DNA of 64,000 nt from Desulfolinea sp050305405. Lineage in GTDB: Bacteria; Chloroflexota; Anaerolineae; Anaerolineales; Villigracilaceae. Positions 29,314 through 38,684 of the stretch are shown here, piece after piece. Every line of letters starts with the position of its first letter. Within the stretch, counting starts at the first letter, position 1. The stretch lies in assembly GCA_050305405.1 (NCBI GenBank), contig JBNLFG010000003.1, positions 186,001-250,000 of the forward strand, given 5' to 3'. The notes under the pieces were generated by a model that had not been told where the DNA came from, did not search any database, and was given only the letters and a program-made list of their open reading frames with translations. Position numbers and translations under genes: made by a program.

Positions 29314-30249
29314 ATGGCAAAGATTTCTGTAATTGGCGCCGGGATGACCGGCTCTACAACTGCTCATTGGCTGGCTGAACGCGAGATCGCCGACGTTGTT
29401 TTGGTTGATATCGTTGACGGTATGCCGCAGGGCAAAGCACTTGATTTAGCTGAAGCCATGCCGATCATCGGCAGCGATGCGAAGATTAGCGGCACCAGCG
29501 ACTATGCTGATACCAAAGATTCCGACATCATCGTCATCACCGCTGGCTTGCCCCGCAAACCCGGTATGACCCGCGAAGACCTGCTGGTCAAAAATGCGAC
29601 CATTGTTGGTTCTGTTGCTGAAGAGACCATCAAATACTCGCCGAACGCAACCTATATCGTGCTGACCAACCCGCTCGACACGATGACCTATATGACCATG
29701 AAGAAGACTGGTTTGCCCGCAAACAAAGTCATTGGTCAGGCTGGCGTTTTGGATTCTGCGCGCATGAGCGCTTTCATTGCGATGGAAACCGGCGTAAGCA
29801 CCCAGAACATCAACTGCTACGTGCTCGGTGGACATGGTGACTCAATGGTTCCGTTGACCCGCCACTCGAATATCGCTGGCGTTCCGCTCGAAAAATATCT
29901 CGATGCCGACAAACTGGCCGCCATCGTCCAACGCACCCGCAAGGGCGGCGGTGAGATCGTTGGTCTGCTCAAGACCGGCTCCGCTTTCTATGCGCCCTCC
30001 CTGGCAGTCGTCCAAATGGCTGAAGCCATTCTGTCTGACCGCAAGCTGATCCTGCCCTGTGCTGCTTTCTTGAACGGCGAATATGGTCAGGAAGGCATCT
30101 TCTTCGGCGTGCCCGTCATGCTCGGTAAAGACGGTATCGAAAAGATCATCGAGTACGAATTGAACGATGATGAAATGGCGGCCTTGAATGCTTCCGCCGC
30201 TGCTGTTGGCAAGAGCGTTGAAGAACTTAAAGGGCTTGTTGAACTTTAG
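29314..30249 (+). CDS. mdh: Malate dehydrogenase (LDH-like type)
   Basis: 311 aa NAD-dependent enzyme that interconverts malate and oxaloacetate. N-terminal NAD motif ISVIGAGMTGSTTA, acidic residue in VVLVDIVDGMPQGKA (NAD preference), active-site loop LPRKPGMTREDLLVKNA with the two Arg residues that select dicarboxylates, VLTNPLDTMTY, and catalytic His in GGHGDSMVPL. GGAGGAGAT precedes ATG 29314; an upstream in-frame ATG is rejected. It stands directly before citrate synthase, which uses its product oxaloacetate; a terminator between them suggests separate control. Confidence 0.95.
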   Translation: MAKISVIGAGMTGSTTAHWLAEREIADVVLVDIVDGMPQGKALDLAEAMPIIGSDAKISGTSDYADTKDSDIIVITAGLPRKPGMTREDLLVKNATIVGSVAEETIKYSPNATYIVLTNPLDTMTYMTMKKTGLPANKVIGQAGVLDSARMSAFIAMETGVSTQNINCYVLGGHGDSMVPLTRHSNIAGVPLEKYLDADKLAAIVQRTRKGGGEIVGLLKTGSAFYAPSLAVVQMAEAILSDRKLILPCAAFLNGEYGQEGIFFGVPVMLGKDGIEKIIEYELNDDEMAALNASAAAVGKSVEELKGLVEL

Positions 30250-30257
30250 TTAGCACT

Positions 30258-30289
30258 GCCGCATCCTGTTTCGGGGTGCGGCTTTTTTT
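30258..30289 (+). terminator. Rho-independent terminator after mdh
   Basis: GCCGCATCC, short loop, GGGTGCGGC and seven T. Confidence 0.9.
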
Positions 30290-30316
30290 ATCTTTTCACC
30301 TTTGGAGGAGATTCCA

Positions 30317-31615
30317 ATGATATTGCACGATAAGATTGAAGCACAACTTCCTGAATGGCGTGACCGCGTTGTCAAACTTTTAAAAGAGAATGGCAACAAA
30401 GTAGCCGGGGAAGTAACCATCAGTCAGATTTACGGCGGCATCCGTGGCGTAAAAGCTCTCGTCACCGATATTTCTTTCGTTGACCCGAACACTGGTATTC
30501 GCTTCCGTGGACACACCGTCCCCGAGACGCTCGAAAAACTACCGAATCCCCCGGGCGCAGAAATGCCCTACGTTGGTGGTCTTTATTACCTGCTGATGAC
30601 GGGTGAATTCCCGACCGAAGCACAAGCTAGAGAAGTAGAAGCTGCCTGGGCTGAACAAGCCGAAGTGCCGAGCTATGTCTTCGACATGCTCCGCGCGATG
30701 CCCAAAGACACCCACCCGATGGCGCTCTTCTCACAGGCTGTCCTCGCTTTGCAAGGCACCTCTGTCTTCGCCAAGCAGTATGCTGAAGGCATTGGCAAAT
30801 ATGATCTCTGGAAACCCGCCCTCGACGATGCGATGGCCCTGACCGCCAAACTGGCTGTTGTGGCTGCCTTCATCTATAACCTGAAATACAAAGATGGCAA
30901 AGTCCCGGTCTACGACAAGAACCTTGACTACGGCGCAAACTTTGCCCAGATGATGGGTGTTGAGAGCGAAGAGTACAAAGAACTCTCCCGCCTGTACTTC
31001 ATCCTGCACTCCGACCACGAATCAGGCAACGTCTCAGCCCACACCATGCACCTGGTCGGCTCGACGATGGCAGACCCCTTCTACGCCTTCTCCGCCTCCA
31101 TGAACGGCTTGGCTGGCCCGCTGCACGGCTTGGCGAACCAGAACTGTCTCGCCTTCCTGATGGACGTCCAGAAACACTTCGGCGGCGCTCCCGACGAAGC
31201 ACAGATGAAAGAATTCTGCTGGGACACTCTCAACGGTGGCAAGGTCATCCCCGGTTACGGCCACGCCGTGCTCCGCACCCCCGATCCCCGCTACACCGCC
31301 CAATTTGAATTCGCCAAAGCCCACTTCCCGGATGATGAACTCTTCCAGGTAGCCAACGTGATGAACACTGTTGTTCCGCCCGTACTGCAAGAGCAGGGCA
31401 AAGCCAAGAACCCGTGGCCCAATGTGGACGCGATCTCCGGCACCCTCCAGTATCACTACGGCGTCACCGAATTCGACTTCTACACCGTCCTCTTCGGCGT
31501 CGGCCGCGCCCTCGGCGTCACCGCCAACTACGTTTGGGCACGCGCCCTCGGTCAGCCGATCGAACGCCCGAAATCCCTGACCACCAAGATGTTGGAAGAC
31601 ATCGCCGCGAAATAA
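30317..31615 (+). CDS. Citrate synthase, mitochondrial type
   Basis: 432 aa enzyme that joins oxaloacetate and acetyl-CoA. The sequence follows the mitochondrial/eukaryotic pattern and not the usual bacterial GltA: YGGIRGVKAL, IRFRGHTVPE, LHSDHESGNVSAHTMHLVGS, NGLAGPLHGLANQ with the first catalytic His, GYGHAVLRTPDPRYT with the second, and GKAKNPWPNVDAISG with the catalytic Asp. It ends LGQPIERPKSLTTKMLED, again as in mitochondrial enzymes. ATG 30317 follows GGAGGAGA. Encoded directly after mdh. Confidence 0.94.
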   Translation: MILHDKIEAQLPEWRDRVVKLLKENGNKVAGEVTISQIYGGIRGVKALVTDISFVDPNTGIRFRGHTVPETLEKLPNPPGAEMPYVGGLYYLLMTGEFPTEAQAREVEAAWAEQAEVPSYVFDMLRAMPKDTHPMALFSQAVLALQGTSVFAKQYAEGIGKYDLWKPALDDAMALTAKLAVVAAFIYNLKYKDGKVPVYDKNLDYGANFAQMMGVESEEYKELSRLYFILHSDHESGNVSAHTMHLVGSTMADPFYAFSASMNGLAGPLHGLANQNCLAFLMDVQKHFGGAPDEAQMKEFCWDTLNGGKVIPGYGHAVLRTPDPRYTAQFEFAKAHFPDDELFQVANVMNTVVPPVLQEQGKAKNPWPNVDAISGTLQYHYGVTEFDFYTVLFGVGRALGVTANYVWARALGQPIERPKSLTTKMLEDIAAK

Positions 31616-31623
31616 GCAAACAA

Positions 31624-31655
31624 AAAAGAGCAGGCATATGCCTGCTCTTTTTTTG
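31624..31655 (+). terminator. Rho-independent terminator after citrate synthase
   Basis: AAAGAGCAGGCATATG with CCTGCTCTTT forms a full palindrome followed by T. Confidence 0.9.
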
Positions 31656-31663
31656 ATTCTCCA

Positions 31664-31705
31664 CGTAGTGGCGACTTTAGTCGCTTAACGGCTAAAGCCG
31701 TTACT
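31664..31705. repeat. Short palindromic repeat, family D copy 2
   Basis: GCGACTTTAGTCGC, then CGGCTAAAGCCG and TTACTACATG. It resembles 4798-4838. It lies between convergent genes. Confidence 0.5.
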
Positions 31706-31710
31706 ACATG

Positions 31711-33312
31711 TTAAGCCTGATAAACAACCTCCCCACCAAAAACCGTCATCAGCACCTGTGTCTTCCCAATTTCCAATGGCGGGATTTCAAATATATCCTG
31801 ATCGAGAACAACCAAATCCGCTAATTTCCCTGGGGATAAAGAACCGATCCGCGCCTGCCTTCCACTTGCTATCGCTGCCCCCATTGTGTACGCGTAAACC
31901 GACTCTGCCACCGTTAAGCGCTGGGACGGGTACCAACCGTCCACGGGCACCCCTGTATCCTTCTGGCGCGTTACGGCTGCCTGAATCCCCACAAAGGGAT
32001 TGGGCGACACCACCGGGCAATCCGAGCCAAACGCCAGCACCGTTCCCGCATCCAACAGATCACGAAAGGCATACGCCCAACGTCCACGCTCGCCCAAAAG
32101 GGCATCGACCATATCCATATCTTCAACGAGATGCAGCGGCTGAACCGAAGCGACCAAGCCCAAAGGCGCGAGCCGCGTCAAATCATCGGGATGGCTATGC
32201 TGCACATGCTCGATCCGATGCGGCGGCGCAGACGCATCCACATCCCCATCCAGAACTTCGCTGTAAACATCCAATAACTCCCGCACAGCCCGATCCCCAA
32301 TCGCGTGGATGGTCGTGCCCAACCCCGATTTCTGCGCAAGCGAAATCTTCTGCGCCATTTCGCTCATCGGCGTGAGCCGCATTCCGGTCTCGTTGCTGTT
32401 TTCATAAGGCGCCAGCAACCATCCCGTGCGCGGCCCTAACGCCCCATCTGAAAAGAGCTTAATGCCACCGAGCCACAAGGTATCGTCACCAAAACCGCTC
32501 TGCACACCCATGCGGACGGCTTCATCAATATATTCGCCCGCCAACATACAGCAGATACGCATCTTCAACGCGTTCTTCGCGCGCAAACGCTGGAAAGCAC
32601 GCAGCGCCTTGCCCCCATTCCCATCGCCCATGATGCGGAAATCATGCACGCTGGTAATTCCCATGCGATGAAGCTGTGCCGTGCGTTCCTGCAAAGCACG
32701 CTCGACAAACTCGTCAGTCGGCGCGGGCATCACATCCCGCACAAGATTGATCGCCAGCTCGTTCAGCAAACCGTTCGGCTCACCCTGCGCATCATGCTGA
32801 ATCACGCCCATTTCGGGGTTGGGTGTATTGCGGTCAATGCCTGCCTTCGCCAACGCCGCCGAGTTGACCACCGCCAAATGCAAATCCTTGCGCCATAAAA
32901 TTACGGGGTTTTGCGGCGCAACTTTATCCAAGTCAGTTTTGGTCGGCAATTCAGGCTCGCCCCAGTTATCTTGATTCCAGCCTTGCCCAACGATCCACGT
33001 GCCATCTTCGGCTTCATTCACCGCATTGACTACACGCTCCAATAATTCATCCAGCGAAGCAACATCATCCAAAACCAACATCCGCAAGAGCACTGCCCAC
33101 TCATAAAAATGGATGTGCGCATCCGCCAGACCAGGCAGAACACGCCGTCCCTGTAGGTCGATTTTCTCAGTGTCAGCACCAGCTAAAGCCAGCATCTCCG
33201 CATCACTGCCCACGGCCAAAATCTTGCCGTCGCGCATAGCAATGGCTGTTGCGTTCGAGTAGCGCTCATCCTGTGTATGAAGTTTTCCGCTGAATAAAAT
33301 TAAATTTGGCAT
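31711..33312 (-). CDS. YtcJ-like amidohydrolase
   Basis: 533 aa metal-dependent hydrolase of the Amidohydro_3 group. The metal motif is LPGLADAHIHFYEW (His-x-His); further ligands are the His in TIHAIGDRAVREL and in PPHRIEHVQHSHPDD, and the Asp in AFGSDCPVVSPNPF. N-terminal (NLILFSGKLHTQDERYSNAT) and C-terminal (SLSPGKLADLVVLDQDIFEI) strands form the beta-sandwich seen in these enzymes. The substrate cannot be read. AAGGAC precedes the ATG. The downstream neighbour on the same strand is unrelated. Confidence 0.88.
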   Translation of the reverse strand: MPNLILFSGKLHTQDERYSNATAIAMRDGKILAVGSDAEMLALAGADTEKIDLQGRRVLPGLADAHIHFYEWAVLLRMLVLDDVASLDELLERVVNAVNEAEDGTWIVGQGWNQDNWGEPELPTKTDLDKVAPQNPVILWRKDLHLAVVNSAALAKAGIDRNTPNPEMGVIQHDAQGEPNGLLNELAINLVRDVMPAPTDEFVERALQERTAQLHRMGITSVHDFRIMGDGNGGKALRAFQRLRAKNALKMRICCMLAGEYIDEAVRMGVQSGFGDDTLWLGGIKLFSDGALGPRTGWLLAPYENSNETGMRLTPMSEMAQKISLAQKSGLGTTIHAIGDRAVRELLDVYSEVLDGDVDASAPPHRIEHVQHSHPDDLTRLAPLGLVASVQPLHLVEDMDMVDALLGERGRWAYAFRDLLDAGTVLAFGSDCPVVSPNPFVGIQAAVTRQKDTGVPVDGWYPSQRLTVAESVYAYTMGAAIASGRQARIGSLSPGKLADLVVLDQDIFEIPPLEIGKTQVLMTVFGGEVVYQA

Positions 33313-33324
33313 ACTGCGTCCTTT

Positions 33325-34224
33325 TTACGGAACAGCTATATTTAGGCCAGAGATCGACACATCTATTTCTGTATTGGGTAATGAGCGATACCCAATAAAT
33401 AGTTCTCGATTTGTAAAATATAGAGGATGATTGGAAATTAATTTATTTTTGTTTACAGCAACTGAAATCTTACCGACATCCAATGTAATAACAATTGGGA
33501 AATACTCATCAACATATGTGTAATACTGGTTATTCACAATCGGTTTTTGTAGTGGCATTTCCCGGAAATCCATAGATGATCCAGGCTGAATCACAAATAC
33601 AAAACCTGAAAACTGCTCGCTGCGATCTGCATCAAAAATACCAACCCACACTTCACTATTCCTCAAGCGCTCCACTTCAATATCTATCTCAATGGTTGTT
33701 CGAGTAGGTAATTTTGTAATCAAACCATACTCTTTGGCTGTAGACTGAGATTCAAAAGACAAAAGGAAAAGTTCCCCATCTTGTGCGGTAATTCCCCACT
33801 TTGCCAATTGAGAACATTTCTTGGTTATCGCAGAACCATCACCATCCAGATAAGTTTGCCAAGTATAGAGATCAATACAATCAATCAACCAATCCTGTCC
33901 AGGAATCGAGGTAGGATGCACTGTTGGTGTAGCAGTATAAAATTCTGTTACTGTTGGTTTTGGGGTATGTGTCTTTGTAGGAGTAAAGGTAAAAGTAGCT
34001 GTTGCTGTTGCTGTTGGAGGAATAGTCGGAGATGGGGGCGAAAAAGTGGCCGTGCTTAAACTTTGAGTTGCCATAATAATTGTGGGAGTCAAAGTTGGAT
34101 CAGGAAGCAATAACTTCAGCAATTCGGGATTTGCAATAGATGTAATAATAGTACCCAGCAACCCTATAAACGCTACAACTACTATAGAATCTCTCCACAT
34201 TAGTTTCTTCTTATTTTTTGCCAT
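33325..34224 (-). CDS. Membrane-anchored protein with Thr/Pro-rich linker, unknown function
   Basis: 299 aa from ATG 34224 (preceded by AGGTGTGA). One N-terminal membrane helix (IVVVAFIGLLGTIITSIA) is followed by a Pro/Thr-rich spacer (PTIPPTATATATFTFTPTKT and more, about residues 60-115). A beta-rich extracellular domain (about 120-299) starts at DWLIDCIDLYTWQTYLDGDG. The domain has two Cys (WLIDC, TKKC) that could pair. The TPT-type linker is typical of surface proteins in Chloroflexota. The fold might be a concanavalin-like lectin (VWVGIFDADRSEQFSGFVFV), but that is only an impression. Confidence 0.65.
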   Translation of the reverse strand: MAKNKKKLMWRDSIVVVAFIGLLGTIITSIANPELLKLLLPDPTLTPTIIMATQSLSTATFSPPSPTIPPTATATATFTFTPTKTHTPKPTVTEFYTATPTVHPTSIPGQDWLIDCIDLYTWQTYLDGDGSAITKKCSQLAKWGITAQDGELFLLSFESQSTAKEYGLITKLPTRTTIEIDIEVERLRNSEVWVGIFDADRSEQFSGFVFVIQPGSSMDFREMPLQKPIVNNQYYTYVDEYFPIVITLDVGKISVAVNKNKLISNHPLYFTNRELFIGYRSLPNTEIDVSISGLNIAVP

Positions 34225-34300
34225 GATCACACCTACCCACGTTAGTATCAATGATAATCTGACTATTTTAACATTGTTAAATTATTTGATAAGTGAAGAT

Positions 34301-35335
34301 TCACATCAGTTTATAAGCAATCTGTCTATCAATCTTCCCCATTGGGTAATCATCGAGTTCATCCAACCCCACCCAGCGCAAATTTTCCTGTTCAGAACTT
34401 TGAATCAATTCGCTGAGATAGGCAAACTCCGTGACCTTGAAATGAGTATAGGCATGCCGTACTTCCCCCAGCAGAGCAACGCGCTTAACCTTAAGCTTGT
34501 ATCCGCTATAAATCACATCTACCAGTCTCTCGGCAGGATCGCCGTCTACACGCCCATTCGGGAACTCCCACATCCCGCCCAGCAACCCATCGTTCGGGCG
34601 CTGTGCAAGCAGCACGCGCCCCTCCTGCACAATCACCGCCGCAGCTTGGATATGATGCGGCACAGCCTTCTTAACCTTTGGCACAGGGCGCATGTCCTGA
34701 ATATCAAGTTGATAGGCTTCGCAATGCCGTTGCACAGGGCAATCTTCGCAGCGGGGATTGCGCGGGATGCAAATCGCCGCGCCCAAATCCATCAGCGCTT
34801 GGTTGTAGTCGCCTGCTTCGCCATGCGGGAGATGTTGCTCTGCTAAATCCCAGAAAATCTTCTCGGCTTGCGTAGAGCCTAAAGGCTCCTCCACATTGAA
34901 GATACGTGCATAGACACGGCGGATATTCCCATCAAGGGCAGCGGCATCACGGCCGAAAGCCATCGAGGCGATGGCGGCGGCAGTATAGCGTCCGATGCCA
35001 GGAAGTTTTTGCAGGCTAGTGGCATTTTCAGGCAGTTTGCCACCATACTCGGCAACAACGACTTTTGCCGCTTTATGCAAATTTCGCGCACGGCTGTAGT
35101 AGCCGAGCCCCTCCCAAAGGTTGAGAACATTCCGTTCATCGGCAGCCGCGAGGGCGGCGATGGTTGGAAATTTGGCGAGCCAGCGCTCAAAGTAGGGGAT
35201 GACCGTCTCCACACGCGTTTGCTGGAGCATGATCTCAGAGATCCAAACAGCGTAAGGATCGGGGTGATCTCTCCACGGGAGGCTACGTTTATTTTGGCGG
35301 TACCAAGCCAAAAGTTCAGGGGCGATACGACTCAT
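34301..35335 (-). CDS. mutY: A/G-specific adenine glycosylase MutY
   Basis: 344 aa DNA repair enzyme that removes adenine paired with 8-oxoguanine. Start WYRQNKRSLPWRDHPDPYAV, catalytic Glu in ISEIMLQQTRVETV, helix-hairpin-helix LQKLPGIGRYTAAAIAS, catalytic Asp in AALDGNIRRVYARIF, and the iron-sulfur cluster Cys set CIPRNPRCEDCPVQRHC. The C-terminal NUDIX-like 8-oxoG recognition domain (about 225-344) contains AAVIVQEGRVLLAQRPNDGL and WEFPNGRVDGDPAE. Complete and of normal length. Confidence 0.95.
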   Translation of the reverse strand: MSRIAPELLAWYRQNKRSLPWRDHPDPYAVWISEIMLQQTRVETVIPYFERWLAKFPTIAALAAADERNVLNLWEGLGYYSRARNLHKAAKVVVAEYGGKLPENATSLQKLPGIGRYTAAAIASMAFGRDAAALDGNIRRVYARIFNVEEPLGSTQAEKIFWDLAEQHLPHGEAGDYNQALMDLGAAICIPRNPRCEDCPVQRHCEAYQLDIQDMRPVPKVKKAVPHHIQAAAVIVQEGRVLLAQRPNDGLLGGMWEFPNGRVDGDPAERLVDVIYSGYKLKVKRVALLGEVRHAYTHFKVTEFAYLSELIQSSEQENLRWVGLDELDDYPMGKIDRQIAYKLM

Positions 35336-35355
35336 TTCATCCTATTGATAAAGCA

Positions 35356-35378
35356 AAGCCTCCACTAGGGAGGCTTTT
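35356..35378 (-). terminator. Terminator after the 100-aa gene (also reads on the plus strand)
   Basis: AAAGCCTCC, loop ACTAG, GGAGGCTTT with T/A tracts on both sides. Confidence 0.75.
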
Positions 35379-35398
35379 TGATGTTATCCTATCTCGAG

Positions 35399-35701
35399 TC
35401 AGAACTGAAATCCCGTACGAGCGGGAATGACCTTATACGAGAAGTTCTCGATATAGTCGAAGAGTTTTTCGCGCAGGCTCGCCCACTCAGCGGTATCAAG
35501 CATACGCTGGGCAGTTTCGGCATCTGAGGAGATCATACCAACTTGTATTTGGGGATAATCGCCATAGAGGGTCGCCCAGGCATCGAGGGGCTGGAATCCC
35601 AGCCTCTGCATACCCGGCACAAACTCACCGATAACGAACTCGAAATATTCCTGTTCATTATCCTGAGCAATATCCCATGTCATCAAAACTTTGACTGGCA
35701 C
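35399..35701 (-). CDS. Conserved-looking 100-aa protein, unknown function
   Basis: Starts with GTG at 35701 after AGGAGTTCCTT, and reads MPVKVLMTWDIAQDNEQEYF. Predicted alternation of strands and helices (KVLMTWDI; EYFEFVIGEFVPGMQRL; YPQIQVGMISSDAETAQRML) suggests a ferredoxin-like alpha/beta fold such as the dimeric alpha-beta barrel group. No family is recognised. It follows the metallo-hydrolase gene by 9 bases, so they form an operon. Confidence 0.7.
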   Translation of the reverse strand: MPVKVLMTWDIAQDNEQEYFEFVIGEFVPGMQRLGFQPLDAWATLYGDYPQIQVGMISSDAETAQRMLDTAEWASLREKLFDYIENFSYKVIPARTGFQF

Positions 35702-35710
35702 AAGGAACTC

Positions 35711-36352
35711 CTATCGAGGGTAGTTGAGCACGACGACGCGCGTCTCCTCGGGCAACCCACTCTTGGTTACTTTGAGTGTATCTTCAGCTTCTATGGTGCC
35801 CAAGCCCATCTCCTTGATGAACTTTTCAAGCGGATCGAGGGAGAGTTTGTCCGCATCGGTAGCGTAATGCATTGGCACAACGAAATTCGGCTCCAGAGTG
35901 CTGACCACTTCGGCAGCTTTGGCAGCGCCTAAGCCAACGCCCCCACCAACAGGAACAAGCGCCACGTTAACCGTGCCAAGCGCATCAATCTGTGCACGGC
36001 TGGGAACAGCACGCAAATCGCCCAGATGAGCGATGGTAATGCCATCATAGTTGAAAACGTAGAGCGTATTGCGGGGCTCGTTTTCATCGCTCTTGCGTCC
36101 ATTCGTGCGCACACCAGTAATAAAAACGCCACCAATTTCATATTCGCCGGGGCCATCAATCAGGTGTGAGTATCCCTTTGTAGCTTTTGTAAAGTTATGT
36201 CCGGGAACGTCGTGGCTAACCGTCACAATATCGGCTTTAAGCTTTAATGCCTGATACCCAACCACATCGTGGTCAAAGGGATCAGTAACTACAGAGGCGG
36301 AACCGCGCTCTGTTAATCGAAAACAGGAATGTCCATACCAAGTAATTTCCAT
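35711..36352 (-). CDS. UlaG-like metal-dependent hydrolase (MBL fold)
   Basis: 213 aa of the Lactamase_B_3 type. It starts with the family motif MEITWYGHSCFRL, whose His is a metal ligand. Asp in TDPFDHD, His residues in VTVSHDVPGHN, Asp in IAHLGDLRAVPS and His in VVPMHYAT complete the site. The usual HxHxDH block is relaxed to SHDVPGH, as in this subgroup. Substrate unknown. GGAGG lies before the ATG. The first gene of a two-gene operon. Confidence 0.85.
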   Translation of the reverse strand: MEITWYGHSCFRLTERGSASVVTDPFDHDVVGYQALKLKADIVTVSHDVPGHNFTKATKGYSHLIDGPGEYEIGGVFITGVRTNGRKSDENEPRNTLYVFNYDGITIAHLGDLRAVPSRAQIDALGTVNVALVPVGGGVGLGAAKAAEVVSTLEPNFVVPMHYATDADKLSLDPLEKFIKEMGLGTIEAEDTLKVTKSGLPEETRVVVLNYPR

Positions 36353-36429
36353 TGTAGATCCTCCGGCTCCTATTATACCCGCAAGAGCCGCATACGAGAG
36401 TATAATCCCCCAAATTATTCAGGAGAACC

Positions 36430-37335
36430 ATGTCAAAGCAAAAAATCTTCCCCTATATTGAAGTTCTCTTCGCAGTTATCGTTTGGGGTGCATCCTTCAT
36501 CGCTACCAAAATCGGCGTCAAAGAAGTCACTCCTATCACGGTGGTTTGGCTGCGTTTTGGCATGGGCGTGCTCATTCTCGGCGTTGCGGTCGCTGTCCGC
36601 AAAGAATTTGCACTGCCTGCAAGAAATGAGTGGGGCTACTTTGCCCTGCTTGGTTTTCTGGGGATTACCTGGCATCAGTGGCTCCAATCCACGGGATTAC
36701 AGACATCGCAAGCCTCCACCACCGCCTGGATCGTCGCCACCACCCCGATCTTCATGGCGCTGCTGGGATGGCTGATCCTGAAAGAAAAGCTGACCTGGCT
36801 GCAAAGCGGCGGGATCGCGCTCGCGGCTTTGGGCGTGCTTCTGGTTGTCAGCAACGGAGAGTTGAAAAATATTTTTTCCGGTAACTTCGGCGCTCCGGGC
36901 GACTACCTGATTATGCTGAGTGCCCCCAACTGGGCAATCTTCTCCGCCCTATCGCGGCGCGGACTTCAAAAACATCCCGCCGCACGCATGATGTTCTACG
37001 TGATGGGCTTTGGCTGGCTCTTCTCATCGCTGCTTTTCTTCGGGGGCGGCAACTGGGGTGAAATTGCCAAACTCGGGCGAGATGGCTGGATTGGCGTGGT
37101 CTTTCTCGGCGTATTCTGTTCAGGGCTGGCCTATATCGCCTGGTACGATGCGCTGCAAGCCATCGCTGCATCGCAGGTCGGCGCGTTCCTGTATTTGGAA
37201 CCGCTTGTAGCAGTCATCGTCGCGGCAGCGATTTTAGCGGAACCAATTACATGGGTATCGCTGCTTGGGGGCACAGTGATCTTGACAGGCGTCTGGCTGG
37301 TCAATCGTCCAAGCAAAAAAGGCCAACAGACATAG
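36430..37335 (+). CDS. EamA/DMT-family transporter
   Basis: 301 aa, ten membrane helices in two EamA repeats. Repeat 1 begins YIEVLFAVIVWGASFIATKI and has GWLILKEKLTWLQSGGIALA; repeat 2 begins around PGDYLIMLSAPNWAIFSALS and has ILAEPITWVSLLGGTVILTG. The conserved Glu near the end of each repeat is present. Exports or imports small metabolites; the substrate is not predictable. A TATAAT at 36403 may be its -10. CAGGAGAACC precedes the ATG. Confidence 0.9.
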   Translation: MSKQKIFPYIEVLFAVIVWGASFIATKIGVKEVTPITVVWLRFGMGVLILGVAVAVRKEFALPARNEWGYFALLGFLGITWHQWLQSTGLQTSQASTTAWIVATTPIFMALLGWLILKEKLTWLQSGGIALAALGVLLVVSNGELKNIFSGNFGAPGDYLIMLSAPNWAIFSALSRRGLQKHPAARMMFYVMGFGWLFSSLLFFGGGNWGEIAKLGRDGWIGVVFLGVFCSGLAYIAWYDALQAIAASQVGAFLYLEPLVAVIVAAAILAEPITWVSLLGGTVILTGVWLVNRPSKKGQQT

Positions 37336-37346
37336 ATGTTTATTGA

Positions 37347-37379
37347 CAAGGGCGACTCGCAAGTCGCCCTTGTTTTTTT
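37347..37379 (+). terminator. Rho-independent terminator after the EamA gene
   Basis: CAAGGGCGACT, 4-base loop, AGTCGCCCTTG and seven T. Confidence 0.92.
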
Positions 37380-37429
37380 GTCTGAGGCAAATGTTATAAT
37401 CCAAAAAATCTGAAAACAGGACAATTTGA

Positions 37430-38611
37430 ATGAATCGAAACACTGGCATTCTCTTCTTCACCCTCGTCGTCGTGATGATCGGCTTTGGCATCATCATCCC
37501 CCTGCTACCCTTCTACGTCACCGACATGGGTGGCAGCGGCGTCTCGATGGGCATCCTGATGGCGGTTTTTGCCTTCATGCAATTTCTCTTTTCGCCGCTC
37601 TGGGGCGATCTTTCCGACCGTTACGGGCGCAAACCGCTCCTGATGCTCGGCGTCTTTGGCAATGGCATCTCGATGGTCTTGATGGGACTCTCAACCGAGT
37701 TGTGGATGCTCTTCGCAGCACGTGCCCTCGCAGGCGTACTCTCCTCGGCGACGATGCCTACGGCGATGGCCTATATCAGCGACAGCACGGATGAGAACAG
37801 TCGCGGCGGCGGGATGGGGATCGTCGGTGCCGCTATGGGCATCGGCATGGTTCTGGGCCCGGGCATCGGCGGGGTGATGAGCGACATCTCGTTAAGCGCG
37901 CCCTTCTTTTTGGCTGCCGCTTTATCAGCATTAGCGATGATCTTTATTTGGTTTCTGCTACCCGAATCGCTGCCTGCAGAGAAACGCATCCAAAGCACGG
38001 GGGGATTTCAAGGCCCACAACTCAAAGCCATGTGGGATGCGCTCTTCAGTCCAGCCGGTTTTCTTTTCATATTGGCCTTCCTGCTTAGTTTTGGCATGAC
38101 CAACTTTGAGGGCGTTTTCGGCATGTATGCAGAGCTACGCTTCTCCTACGACGCCAAAACCGTCGGCATGGTGCTGACCGTTATCGGTATCTCCTCAGCA
38201 GTTGTCCAAGGCGCACTAACGGGACCAGCCATACGTCGTTGGGGCGATTCGGCGGTCATCAAAACATCGCTCATCGCCAGCGCCATCGGCTTCCTATTGA
38301 TGCTAACCGCTACCAATTTGGCCACCGTCATGCTGACAACGGGACTTTTCGTCATCAGCAATGCGATGCTGCGCCCAGGCGTGGCATCCCTGATCTCGAA
38401 ACGTGCCGTGCAGGGACAGGGTATTGCGATGGGGCTAAACAACTCCTTTATGAGCCTCGGTCGCATTGCAGGCCCGATCTGGGCGGGGACGGTGCTTGAC
38501 ATTAACCTGAGCTACCCCTATATGACGGGCGCATTCATTATGGCGCTCGGCTTTGTGGCTGCGCTGATTTTCTTGCGAGAAGAGCCGGAGAAGGTAACGG
38601 TCGCTTCGTAA
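37430..38611 (+). CDS. MFS transporter, multidrug-efflux type
   Basis: 393 aa with twelve membrane helices. MFS signature A appears after helix 2 as GDLSDRYGRKPLLMLGVFGN. A motif C-like stretch of the 12-TM drug/H+ antiporters is GAAMGIGMVLGPGIGGVMSD in helix 5. The second half starts near FLFILAFLLSFGMTNFEGVF. The TetA/Bcr-like pattern suggests proton-driven efflux; substrate unknown. TATAAT lies about 30 bases before the ATG, next to the preceding terminator. Confidence 0.9.
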   Translation: MNRNTGILFFTLVVVMIGFGIIIPLLPFYVTDMGGSGVSMGILMAVFAFMQFLFSPLWGDLSDRYGRKPLLMLGVFGNGISMVLMGLSTELWMLFAARALAGVLSSATMPTAMAYISDSTDENSRGGGMGIVGAAMGIGMVLGPGIGGVMSDISLSAPFFLAAALSALAMIFIWFLLPESLPAEKRIQSTGGFQGPQLKAMWDALFSPAGFLFILAFLLSFGMTNFEGVFGMYAELRFSYDAKTVGMVLTVIGISSAVVQGALTGPAIRRWGDSAVIKTSLIASAIGFLLMLTATNLATVMLTTGLFVISNAMLRPGVASLISKRAVQGQGIAMGLNNSFMSLGRIAGPIWAGTVLDINLSYPYMTGAFIMALGFVAALIFLREEPEKVTVAS

Positions 38612-38684
38612 AGGGGAAAATAATCTGCGACAGAACTACTTGATTTTTGTCGTCAACAAGGGTTCCAGCCTGATGAAATTTACC

